Positions 9,167-16,447 of a stretch of 64,000 bases of DNA are shown here, piece by piece. The position numbers and the translations under genes are program-made. The notes under the pieces were generated by a model. The model had not been told where the DNA came from. It was given only the letters and a program-made list of their open reading frames with translations, and made no database searches. Each line of letters opens with the position of its first letter. Position 1 is the first letter of the stretch. Origin of the DNA: Spirosoma oryzicola (lineage in GTDB: Bacteria > Bacteroidota > Bacteroidia > Cytophagales > Spirosomataceae); NCBI RefSeq assembly GCF_021233055.1, contig NZ_CP089538.1, forward strand, positions 5,286,501 through 5,350,500, written 5' to 3'.

Positions 9167-10507
9167 ATGGCTACTAAAATATTAACTGAACATATTAACG
9201 TTCCGGGCATCGAAACTTTTGATGTATACCGGAAACAAGGTGGCTACACCGCCGTTGAGAAGGCACTAAAGACAATGACACCCGATGAAATTGTCGAAGA
9301 AGTGAAAAAAGCGGGTGTTCGGGGCCGGGGCGGAGCAGGTTTCCCAATGGGGATGAAATGGAGCTTTCTGGCCAAACCGGAAGGTGTTCCCCGTTATCTC
9401 GTTTGTAACGCTGACGAATCGGAGCCCGGCACATTCAAAGATCATTATCTGATGAAAAATCTTCCTCACCTATTGATTGAGGGAATGATTGTTTCATCGT
9501 TTGCGCTTGGTGCCAACAAGTCGTTCATCTACGTGCGGGGTGAACTGATGTACGTAATCCGTATTCTCGAAAAAGCCATTGCCGAGGCAGAAGCCAAAGG
9601 TTTCTTGGGAAAGAATATCCTCGGTACCGGTTATGACCTCGAACTGGTCGTGCAACCCGGTGGTGGTGCGTATATCTGTGGTGAAGAAACCGCTCTGCTG
9701 GAATCGCTGGAAGGAAAACGTGGTAACCCACGGAATAAGCCACCGTTCCCAGCTGTCAAAGGTTTGTACCAATGCCCAACGGTAGTCAACAACGTCGAAT
9801 CGATTGCGACGACCTCCTGGATTGTCAACAATGGCGGTGATGCGTACGCAGCGATTGGTATTGGTCGTAGTACGGGCACCAAACTGATTTCGGCTTCTGG
9901 TCACATCAACAAACCGGGCGTTTACGAAATTGAGTTAGGAGTTCCAGTCGAAGATTTTATCTACGCGGACGAATGGTGTGGTGGCATCCGGACTGGTCAT
10001 AAGTTTAAAGCACTCGTAGCGGGTGGTTCTTCCGTCCCCATTCTCCCGGCGAATCTGGCCTTGACACTAGCCAACGGCGAAAAGCGGTTGATGAGCTACG
10101 AATCGTTATCCGATGGTGGTTTCGCAACAGGTACTATGCTCGGTTCGGGCGGGTTTATTGTTTTCGACGAAACGTCCTGTATCGTTCGTAACACATGGAA
10201 TTTCTCCCGCTTCTACCACCACGAGTCTTGTGGCCAATGCAGCCCCTGCCGCGAAGGTACCGGTTGGATGGAAAAAGTACTGCACCGGATCGAATACGGT
10301 CATGGCCATCAGCAGGATATTGATCTGCTGGTAGATGTAGCCAAGAAAATTGAAGGAAATACCATCTGCCCGCTTGGTGATGCTGCTGCGTGGCCTGTTG
10401 CCAGTGCGATACGGCATTTCCGTGATGAGTTTCAGTGGCATATAGACAACCCATCCGAAGCGACACAGCCCGGTGCTGTTTATCGGGGCGAGATGGCTTT
10501 GGTATAA
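9167..10507 (+). CDS. nuoF: NADH-quinone oxidoreductase subunit F
   Basis: A 446-residue 51-kDa-family subunit that oxidises NADH through FMN and passes electrons to cluster N3. Visible: nucleotide-binding RGRGGAGFPMGMKW (52-65), NADESEPGTFKD, the FMN/NADH region GGGAYICGEETALLESLEGK, and [4Fe-4S] ligands Cys355, Cys358 and Cys361 (CGQCSPCREG) with a later Cys in NTICPLGDAAAW. The length is usual. It starts 3 bp after nuoE, which suggests translational coupling. Confidence 0.96.
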   Translation: MATKILTEHINVPGIETFDVYRKQGGYTAVEKALKTMTPDEIVEEVKKAGVRGRGGAGFPMGMKWSFLAKPEGVPRYLVCNADESEPGTFKDHYLMKNLPHLLIEGMIVSSFALGANKSFIYVRGELMYVIRILEKAIAEAEAKGFLGKNILGTGYDLELVVQPGGGAYICGEETALLESLEGKRGNPRNKPPFPAVKGLYQCPTVVNNVESIATTSWIVNNGGDAYAAIGIGRSTGTKLISASGHINKPGVYEIELGVPVEDFIYADEWCGGIRTGHKFKALVAGGSSVPILPANLALTLANGEKRLMSYESLSDGGFATGTMLGSGGFIVFDETSCIVRNTWNFSRFYHHESCGQCSPCREGTGWMEKVLHRIEYGHGHQQDIDLLVDVAKKIEGNTICPLGDAAAWPVASAIRHFRDEFQWHIDNPSEATQPGAVYRGEMALV

Positions 10508-10571
10508 AGTAAGACGGCCCACAAGCCGCAATAGACTAATTAGTGAGTGGCTAAAAGCCGCAGCATACTAT

Positions 10572-11654
10572 ATGGAAGATGTAAAGCCGCAACTGTTGAA
10601 AGTCACCATCGACGGAATCGAAGTCGAGGTGGAACCGGGCACAACCATTTTGCAGGCCGCCCGCAAAATTGGTCCGGAGGTGGCTCCTCCTGCCATGTGC
10701 TATTATCAGCCCTTGAAAGGCAGTGGCGGCAAATGTCGGGCGTGTTTGGTTCGGGTAGCCGCAGGTTCGGCTAAAGACCCACGGCCAATGCCTAAACTGG
10801 TCGCTTCGTGTCTGACAGCCGTACAGGATGGTATGATCGTCGAGAACACAACCAGCCCACAAGTAATTGACGCCCGCAATGGTGTTGTTGAATTTTTGTT
10901 GCTTAACCACCCGCTGGACTGCCCCGTTTGCGATCAGGCCGGCGAATGTGATCTTCAAAACTTTTCTTTTGATCATGGCAAAGCAACGACACGTTACGAA
11001 GAAGATCGCCGGACGTTCGAGAAAAACGACCTCGGTCCCTACATTCAGTTGCACATGACGCGTTGCATTCTGTGCTATCGTTGCGTGTATACAGCCGATC
11101 AGATCACGAACAAACGCGTTCATGGCGTGTTAGGTCGGGGTGACGCAGCCGAAATCGGAACGTACATCGAAAAAGCGATTGATAACGATTTCTCGGGTAA
11201 CGTCATCGATGTTTGTCCGGTTGGTGCACTAACCGATAAAACCTACCGGTTCAAAAACCGGGTTTGGTTTACAAAACCCGTCGATGCACACCGCGATTGT
11301 CCAACCTGCTCGGGTAACGTAACGCTTTGGTATCGTGGCGACGAGGTGATCCGGGTAACGGCTCGCAAAAACGAGTGGAACGAGGTTACCGAGTTTATCT
11401 GTAATACCTGCCGCTTCGAGAAAAAGAAAACCAGTGACTGGACGATTGAGGGACCAACCAAGATCTCACGCAGTTCTGTCATTTCGGCCAACAAATACCG
11501 GGCAGACACGATTAAACCGAGTTTCGGTCAGCGGTTAGCAGCAGCGGAGTATAAAGAAATTCACGAAGAGCGGGATACGTCGCAATTGAAAATTCAACAG
11601 TTGCCACCTGAGCGTTTTGCCAAGTTGCCGTCGGCAATGGAGCCCGAACCTTGA
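10572..11654 (+). CDS. nuoG: NADH-quinone oxidoreductase subunit G, short form
   Basis: A 360-residue iron-sulfur subunit of complex I. Ligands visible: [2Fe-2S] Cys43, Cys55, Cys58, Cys80; His-Cys3 [4Fe-4S] His113, Cys117, Cys120, Cys126; [4Fe-4S] Cys165, Cys168, Cys171, Cys215; and a further Cys243, Cys246, Cys277, Cys280 set. The protein stops about 80 residues later. The large molybdopterin-oxidoreductase-like domain of longer NuoG proteins (roughly 700-900 residues) is absent, with no downstream in-frame remnant. I choose ATG 10572 (MEDVKPQLLK) because the upstream start at 10473 would overlap nuoF and add 33 residues without family character. Confidence 0.9.
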   Translation: MEDVKPQLLKVTIDGIEVEVEPGTTILQAARKIGPEVAPPAMCYYQPLKGSGGKCRACLVRVAAGSAKDPRPMPKLVASCLTAVQDGMIVENTTSPQVIDARNGVVEFLLLNHPLDCPVCDQAGECDLQNFSFDHGKATTRYEEDRRTFEKNDLGPYIQLHMTRCILCYRCVYTADQITNKRVHGVLGRGDAAEIGTYIEKAIDNDFSGNVIDVCPVGALTDKTYRFKNRVWFTKPVDAHRDCPTCSGNVTLWYRGDEVIRVTARKNEWNEVTEFICNTCRFEKKKTSDWTIEGPTKISRSSVISANKYRADTIKPSFGQRLAAAEYKEIHEERDTSQLKIQQLPPERFAKLPSAMEPEP

Positions 11655-11672
11655 TAAGTTTATAGGTAAAGC

Positions 11673-11729
11673 GTTTTCAGTTTCCGGATAGTTGGTACAC
11701 AAAAGCCTAGCTATCGAAAAACTGAAAAC
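11673..11729 (+). repeat. Intercistronic hairpin between nuoG and nuoH
   Basis: Inverted repeat with 19-nt arms, GTTTTCAGTTTCCGGATAG (11673-11691) and CTATCGAAAAACTGAAAAC (11711-11729), with three non-matching positions and a 19-nt loop. It occupies most of the 90-bp nuoG-nuoH spacer. Confidence 0.6.
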
Positions 11730-11744
11730 CGAAAACTTTTAGAA

Positions 11745-12911
11745 ATGGATCTGACCGTATTAATCGTTAGAGGAATCATTATCCTGGTACTCTTTGTGAT
11801 AACGCTCGTCATCGCAGCCTACTCCACTTATGGAGAGCGTAAGGTAGCCGCGTTCTTGCAGGATCGTCTTGGACCAAACCGCGCAGGCCCCTGGGGGCTG
11901 ATGCAACCCCTTGCCGATGCGGGCAAGATGTTTTTTAAAGAGGATTTCATTCCTTCCCAGGCGAGCAAATGGCTTTTTATTCTGGGACCTTGCCTAGCCA
12001 TGCTGACAGCACTGATGTCGAGTGCCGTTATTCCGTTTGGCGACAGCATCCGGTTTGCCTGGAACAACATCAACTACGATGTTACTCTACAAGGTACTGA
12101 AATCAACATTGGCGTACTGTACATTTTCGGCGTAGTATCACTGGGCGTGTATGGCGTTATGGTTGGCGGCTGGGCGTCGAACAACAAGTTTTCGTTGCTG
12201 GGTGCCATCAGAGCGGCTTCACAAAACATCAGCTACGAGATCGCGCTGGGTCTTTCCATAATCGCGATCCTGATGATGACTGGTTCTTTGTCGCTGCGGG
12301 CCATCGTTAACGAGCAAGCTAGCTTTTTTGAGTGGAACGTATTCACCCAGCCGCTGGGCTTCGTCATTTTCTTGACCTGCGCTTTTGCGGAGTGTAACCG
12401 TACCCCGTTCGACCTACCTGAGTGCGAAACGGAACTTGTTGGTGGTTACCATACCGAATACAGCTCGATGAAGCTTGGCTTCTACCTCTTCGCGGAGTAC
12501 ATCAACATGTTTGTTTCATCGGCATTCATTTCAACGTTGTATTTCGGTGGCTTCCATTACCCATTCATGAACGAAGTGGGAGCCGCTCTCGAAACTAGTC
12601 TGGGCGCAGTAACCGGGCATAACTTAGCCACGGCTATTCAGTTTGTGATTTTCTTCGGTAAGATCTTCTTCTTTATTTTCTTCTTTATGTGGGTACGCTG
12701 GACGCTTCCTCGCTTCCGCTACGACCAACTGATGAATCTGGGCTGGAAGATGTTTATTCCGCTAGCGATTCTCAATGTGATTGTGACCGGAGCAGGCTTG
12801 CTTTTCAATATCAAATACGCGAGTTGGTTAATCGCTATTGTGATGATTGTACTCGCTGCAACATCAATGTCACGCGCGCCTAAACGAGAAATTGTTCCGC
12901 AACAGTCCTAA
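11745..12911 (+). CDS. nuoH: NADH-quinone oxidoreductase subunit H
   Basis: A 388-residue polytopic membrane subunit (ND1 family) that forms the quinone entry channel. Visible: YGERKVAAFLQDRLGPNRAGPWG after the first helix and AECNRTPFDLPECETELVGGYHTEYS, the acidic quinone-site loop. About eight or nine hydrophobic segments follow the usual pattern. A hairpin separates it from nuoI. Confidence 0.95.
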   Translation: MDLTVLIVRGIIILVLFVITLVIAAYSTYGERKVAAFLQDRLGPNRAGPWGLMQPLADAGKMFFKEDFIPSQASKWLFILGPCLAMLTALMSSAVIPFGDSIRFAWNNINYDVTLQGTEINIGVLYIFGVVSLGVYGVMVGGWASNNKFSLLGAIRAASQNISYEIALGLSIIAILMMTGSLSLRAIVNEQASFFEWNVFTQPLGFVIFLTCAFAECNRTPFDLPECETELVGGYHTEYSSMKLGFYLFAEYINMFVSSAFISTLYFGGFHYPFMNEVGAALETSLGAVTGHNLATAIQFVIFFGKIFFFIFFFMWVRWTLPRFRYDQLMNLGWKMFIPLAILNVIVTGAGLLFNIKYASWLIAIVMIVLAATSMSRAPKREIVPQQS

Positions 12912-12920
12912 CAGGTTATG

Positions 12921-12962
12921 GCTTTTGCTGGACGGTTTTACAAAAGACCGTCCAGCAAAAGC
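12921..12962 (+). repeat. Intercistronic hairpin between nuoH and nuoI
   Basis: A perfect 16-bp stem, GCTTTTGCTGGACGGT (12921-12936) with its complement at 12947-12962, and a 10-nt loop. It lies 10 nt after the nuoH stop with no U-tract. Translation of nuoI begins 21 nt later. Confidence 0.7.
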
Positions 12963-12983
12963 TGATTCTGAGCTCTGAAAAAC

Positions 12984-13550
12984 ATGCAACTAACGAATCG
13001 CTCAAAACAAGTCAGCAATAAAGAAATGACGCTGGCGGAAAAAATGTACCTCCCCGCCGTTATCAGCGGGTTGGGTATAACGATCCGTCACTTGTTTCGG
13101 AAGAAAGTGACTATTCAATACCCGGAGGTAAAAAAATACCTGGGTCCAATTTACCGTGGGCATCACGTTCTCAAACGTGATGAGCAAGGCCGTGAACGCT
13201 GCACCGCCTGTGGTTTATGTGCGGTTGCCTGCCCAGCCGAGGCCATTTCGATGGTAGCTGCCGAACGCAAGAAAGGCGAAGAGAAGCTCTATCGGGAAGA
13301 GAAATACGCTGCGGTTTACGAAATCAACATGCTGCGTTGTATCTTCTGTGGCCTCTGCGAAGAAGCTTGCCCCAAGCAGGCCGTTTATCTGCGTCACGAC
13401 CGCATGGTACCTGTCTTTCAGGAGCGCGATCAGGTTATTTACGGTAAAGATCGTCTTGTCGAGAAAATGGATGACCGGTATGTTCGCGCGGCCAATTCAG
13501 AAGTAAAAGCTACGCCAACAGAACCTAGTCTGACACGGGCTGCCACCTAG
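12984..13550 (+). CDS. nuoI: NADH-quinone oxidoreductase subunit I
   Basis: A 188-residue 8Fe ferredoxin-type subunit with clusters N6a and N6b, which link NuoG to NuoB. Two CxxCxxCxxxCP motifs are plain: CTACGLCAVACPAEA and CIFCGLCEEACPKQA. The start is uncertain. ATG 13026 (MTLAEKMYLPAV) would remove 14 polar residues and is equally plausible. nuoJ follows after 39 bp. Confidence 0.94.
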   Translation: MQLTNRSKQVSNKEMTLAEKMYLPAVISGLGITIRHLFRKKVTIQYPEVKKYLGPIYRGHHVLKRDEQGRERCTACGLCAVACPAEAISMVAAERKKGEEKLYREEKYAAVYEINMLRCIFCGLCEEACPKQAVYLRHDRMVPVFQERDQVIYGKDRLVEKMDDRYVRAANSEVKATPTEPSLTRAAT

Positions 13551-13589
13551 CCAACTATCGTCACCCATCGTTCTTCATTCACCCGGACT

Positions 13590-14144
13590 ATGACAGAATT
13601 TTTAAATTTTTTTAAAACGTTAACGCCTACTGGCTATCTGTTTCTGGCGCTGACAGCCCTTACTATTTTTAGCGCTATTGGCGTTGTTACCGCTCGCAAT
13701 CCGATTTATAGCGTGCTTGCTCTGATCGCTACATTTTTCTGCCTATCAGGCCACTATGTATTGTTAAACGCTCAGTTCCTGGCAGCGGTCAACATCATTG
13801 TGTACGCGGGAGCAATCATGGTACTCTTTCTGTTTACGATCATGTTTCTGAACCTGCGGAAAGAGGAAGAAGAGTCAAGAACCAATCTGACCAAAATGGC
13901 GTCCGTGATCGTCGGTGGTCTGCTTATGGTGATGCTGATTACCATTTTCAGAGCAAAAAGCGCGCAAGTTCCAACGGTCAGCCAAGGATCATTTAATGCC
14001 AAAACGGGTCTAGTAGAAAACCTCGGAAGTTTGCTGTACAGCGATTACATTCTGCCATTTGAATTAGCATCAGTCCTTTTCCTGATAGCCATGGTTGGTG
14101 CAGTGCTGCTGGGCAAACGGGAAGCGGGCGACCGTCATTTTTGA
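13590..14144 (+). CDS. nuoJ: NADH-quinone oxidoreductase subunit J
   Basis: A 184-residue membrane subunit (ND6 family) with five hydrophobic segments. The conserved third-helix stretch NIIVYAGAIMVLFLFTIMFLN is visible. It is the last nuo gene here. A terminator hairpin follows within 40 bp and nuoK, L, M and N are not present downstream, so the antiporter-like proton-pumping module must be encoded elsewhere. Confidence 0.93.
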   Translation: MTEFLNFFKTLTPTGYLFLALTALTIFSAIGVVTARNPIYSVLALIATFFCLSGHYVLLNAQFLAAVNIIVYAGAIMVLFLFTIMFLNLRKEEEESRTNLTKMASVIVGGLLMVMLITIFRAKSAQVPTVSQGSFNAKTGLVENLGSLLYSDYILPFELASVLFLIAMVGAVLLGKREAGDRHF

Positions 14145-14179
14145 TTTCTTTTATAAGTTTTCAAAATACCTTAATTTAC

Positions 14180-14207
14180 GAGCCGCTCAATGAGCGGCTC
14201 ATTTAGT
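14180..14207 (+). terminator. Terminator closing the nuoA-J operon
   Basis: GAGCCGCTCA (14180-14189) and TGAGCGGCTC (14191-14200) form a GC-rich stem followed by ATTTAGTTT. It lies 35 nt after the nuoJ stop and just before the esterase gene. Confidence 0.7.
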
Positions 14208-14215
14208 TTACACGT

Positions 14216-15085
14216 ATGCTACGCTACCTATTACTCATATCGTTTACGCTGACGATTACCCTCAGCCGGGGGCAGCTACAAGATGATTCGGTTCAGATTG
14301 AGGGGCATCAACGAACGTTTCACTTTCTGAAACCAACTCAGTCCGGTGCTTCATTGGTTTTTGTTTTGCACGGCTCAGGCGGTAATGGGAAGGGTATGCG
14401 AAGCGGGGCTCAAAAGCTCGAAGCTATCGCGCCGAAGGAAAATATCTTACTCGTCTATCCCGATGGTTACAAGAAATACTGGAACGAATGCCGCAAAACA
14501 GCACAGTCGGCCGCCAATCTGGAAGACATCAACGACAATGCCTTTTTTGAGGCTATGATCAAGTACTTCAGTCAACACTACCAGATCAACACCAAGCAGG
14601 TTTTCGCCGTTGGAACGTCGGGAGGTGGTCATATGGCGTATAAGCTTGCGTTGACAATGCCGGAGAAGTTTCGCGCCATTTCGGCGCTTATTGCGAACCT
14701 ACCCGATACCAACAACCTGGATTGTCCGGAGAAACGCATAGCGATTCCCGTTATGATTGTAAATGGTACTGCCGATAATGTCAACCCGTACAACGGTGGC
14801 GAAGTGCTCACGAACAACATCAGCTTGGGTATGGTCCGCTCTACGGATAGAACCTTTCACTACTGGTCCTCGCTGGCGGGCTACAAAAATGAGCCTACCA
14901 AAAAACTTCTCCCCGACACCGACCCTGCCGATGGTAAAACCATTGAGCAATACACGTATTCACAAAAAGGAAAGCCAGAAATTACACTGTTAAAAGTACT
15001 GAATGGTAAGCACGATTATCCCAACGATATTAATGTTTACCTCGAATCCTGGGCCTTTTTCAAAAGACAGTTGGGTGTTAAGTAG
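14216..15085 (+). CDS. Secreted PHB-depolymerase-type esterase (alpha/beta hydrolase)
   Basis: A 289-residue exported hydrolase of the esterase-PHB/LpqC group. Signal peptide about 1-19 (MLRYLLLISFTLTITLSRGQ). The oxyanion loop HGSGGNG sits at 52-58 and the nucleophile elbow GTSGG at 133-137 (Ser135). An Asp is expected in NGTADNVNP near 187 and a His in NGKHDYP near 267. Family members hydrolyse short polyhydroxyalkanoates, feruloyl or other esters; the sequence does not decide which. It is monocistronic between the nuo terminator and the thiolase operator. Confidence 0.85.
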   Translation: MLRYLLLISFTLTITLSRGQLQDDSVQIEGHQRTFHFLKPTQSGASLVFVLHGSGGNGKGMRSGAQKLEAIAPKENILLVYPDGYKKYWNECRKTAQSAANLEDINDNAFFEAMIKYFSQHYQINTKQVFAVGTSGGGHMAYKLALTMPEKFRAISALIANLPDTNNLDCPEKRIAIPVMIVNGTADNVNPYNGGEVLTNNISLGMVRSTDRTFHYWSSLAGYKNEPTKKLLPDTDPADGKTIEQYTYSQKGKPEITLLKVLNGKHDYPNDINVYLESWAFFKRQLGVK

Positions 15086-15112
15086 ATCTCGGAAAATGCG
15101 TGTAAAATATAG

Positions 15113-15133
15113 TATGCTTGCATAATAATTTTG
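15113..15133 (+). promoter_or_regulatory. Palindromic operator and -7 element upstream of thiolase
   Basis: TATGCTTGCATA (15113-15124) is a 5-2-5 palindrome. The overlapping block AGTATGCTTGCATA also occurs upstream of the acyl-CoA dehydrogenase gene. A -7-like TAATTTTG (15126-15133) abuts it, so a bound repressor would block the promoter. The thiolase start is 80 bp downstream. Confidence 0.6.
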
Positions 15134-15212
15134 GCGAATAGTGTAATTATTCCCGCAAAAAATGAGTTATTGCAGTGAGTTTCCTGCTTAATCAGTAACC
15201 AACAGTCTATTT

Positions 15213-16391
15213 ATGGACGCATACATTGTAGCCGGATATCGCACAGCCGTTGGTAAAGCGCCACGGGGCGGTCTCCGTTTCACCCGCCCCGACGATATGG
15301 CGGCTGAAGTTATCAAGCATTTAATTAGCCAAGTTCCTAATCTGGACCCCGCTCGCGTTGAAGATCTTGTTGTCGGAAACGCCGTTCCGGAAGCGGAACA
15401 GGGAATGCAAATAGCCCGGTACATTGCGTTGCTATCCTTGCCAAACAGCGTACCGGGAATGACAATCAATCGTTATTGTGGGTCGGGGTTAGAGGCCATT
15501 GCTATCGCATCGGCAAAAATCCACGCCGGTCTGGCGGATTGCATCATTGCTGGCGGGACCGAATCCATGTCGATGGTACCCGTGATGGGCTGGAAAACAG
15601 CCTTGAACTATGAAATCGCAAAAGCGCATCCCGACTATTACATTGGTATGGGACTGACCGCCGAGCAAGTCGCCCAGCAATTTAAAATCAGCCGCGACGC
15701 TCAGGACGAGTTCGCTTATGAATCGCATCAAAAAGCATTAGCCGCGCAGAAAGAAGGAAAATTTACGGATGAGATTGTTCCTATCAGCGTGAGCGAAACC
15801 TATTTTGACCCCGAAAGCGGTAAAAAGAAAAGTCGGGAATGGACCGTTTCGCAGGATGAAGGTCCTCGGAAAGATACCAGTGCCGACGGTCTTGCCAAAT
15901 TGAAACCCGTGTTTGCAGCGGGCGGCTCGGTAACGGCGGGTAACTCGTCGCAAACGTCGGATGGTGCTGCTTTCGTGCTAGTGATGTCAGAACGGCTAGT
16001 TAATGAGTTGAATCTGCAACCAGTTGCCCGAATGGTTTCTTACGCAACAGCAGGCGTTGAGCCACGCATTATGGGTATCGGTCCAGTAGCCGCCATCCCG
16101 CTGGCGTTACAAAAAGCGGGTATCAAGCAAGACGATATTGATTTGATCGAACTGAATGAAGCGTTCGCAGCTCAGTCGCTGGCGGTCATTCAGGAATTGG
16201 GACTTGACGCAAGCAAAATTAATCCAAACGGTGGTGCCATTGCCCTGGGTCACGCTCTCGGCTCGACTGGTGCACGCTTGTCCGTTCAGTTGCTGAATGA
16301 GATGCGTCGCCGTGATCAGAAGTATGGCATGGTCTCAGCCTGCGTCGGTGGTGGACAGGGCGTTGCGGGTATATTCGAGCGGTTGAATTAA
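15213..16391 (+). CDS. fadA: Acetyl-CoA acyltransferase (thiolase)
   Basis: A 392-residue thiolase that cleaves 3-ketoacyl-CoA to acetyl-CoA plus shortened acyl-CoA, the last step of beta-oxidation. Catalytic residues are visible: Cys89 in [11 protein letters not shown], His347 in [16 protein letters not shown] and Cys377 in CVGGGQG. Length is standard. The operator shared with the acyl-CoA dehydrogenase at 18658 supports a fatty-acid degradation role over acetoacetyl-CoA synthesis. The multifunctional hydratase/dehydrogenase partner is not in the window. Confidence 0.92.
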   Translation: MDAYIVAGYRTAVGKAPRGGLRFTRPDDMAAEVIKHLISQVPNLDPARVEDLVVGNAVPEAEQGMQIARYIALLSLPNSVPGMTINRYCGSGLEAIAIASAKIHAGLADCIIAGGTESMSMVPVMGWKTALNYEIAKAHPDYYIGMGLTAEQVAQQFKISRDAQDEFAYESHQKALAAQKEGKFTDEIVPISVSETYFDPESGKKKSREWTVSQDEGPRKDTSADGLAKLKPVFAAGGSVTAGNSSQTSDGAAFVLVMSERLVNELNLQPVARMVSYATAGVEPRIMGIGPVAAIPLALQKAGIKQDDIDLIELNEAFAAQSLAVIQELGLDASKINPNGGAIALGHALGSTGARLSVQLLNEMRRRDQKYGMVSACVGGGQGVAGIFERLN

Positions 16392-16411
16392 GCTGACCTA
16401 CGATTTTGTCG

Positions 16412-16447
16412 CAGCCGGATAGAACTAGGTTCTGTCCGGCTGTTTTA
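16412..16447. terminator. Bidirectional terminator between thiolase and LysM gene
   Basis: CAGCCGGATAGAAC (16412-16425) pairs with GTTCTGTCCGGCTG (16429-16442) around TAG, with one wobble. TTTTA follows on the plus strand. On the minus strand the stem directly follows the LysM stop codon. Confidence 0.75.

Noticed and set aside
10473..10571. Longer N-terminus for nuoG
   Set aside because: It overlaps nuoF and encodes 33 residues unlike any NuoG N-terminus; ATG 10572 fits the ferredoxin-like start.
11654..11744. Possible frameshift truncating nuoG
   Set aside because: No molybdopterin-domain sequence follows in any frame before nuoH, and the hairpin spacer is like others in the operon, so the short form is genuine.
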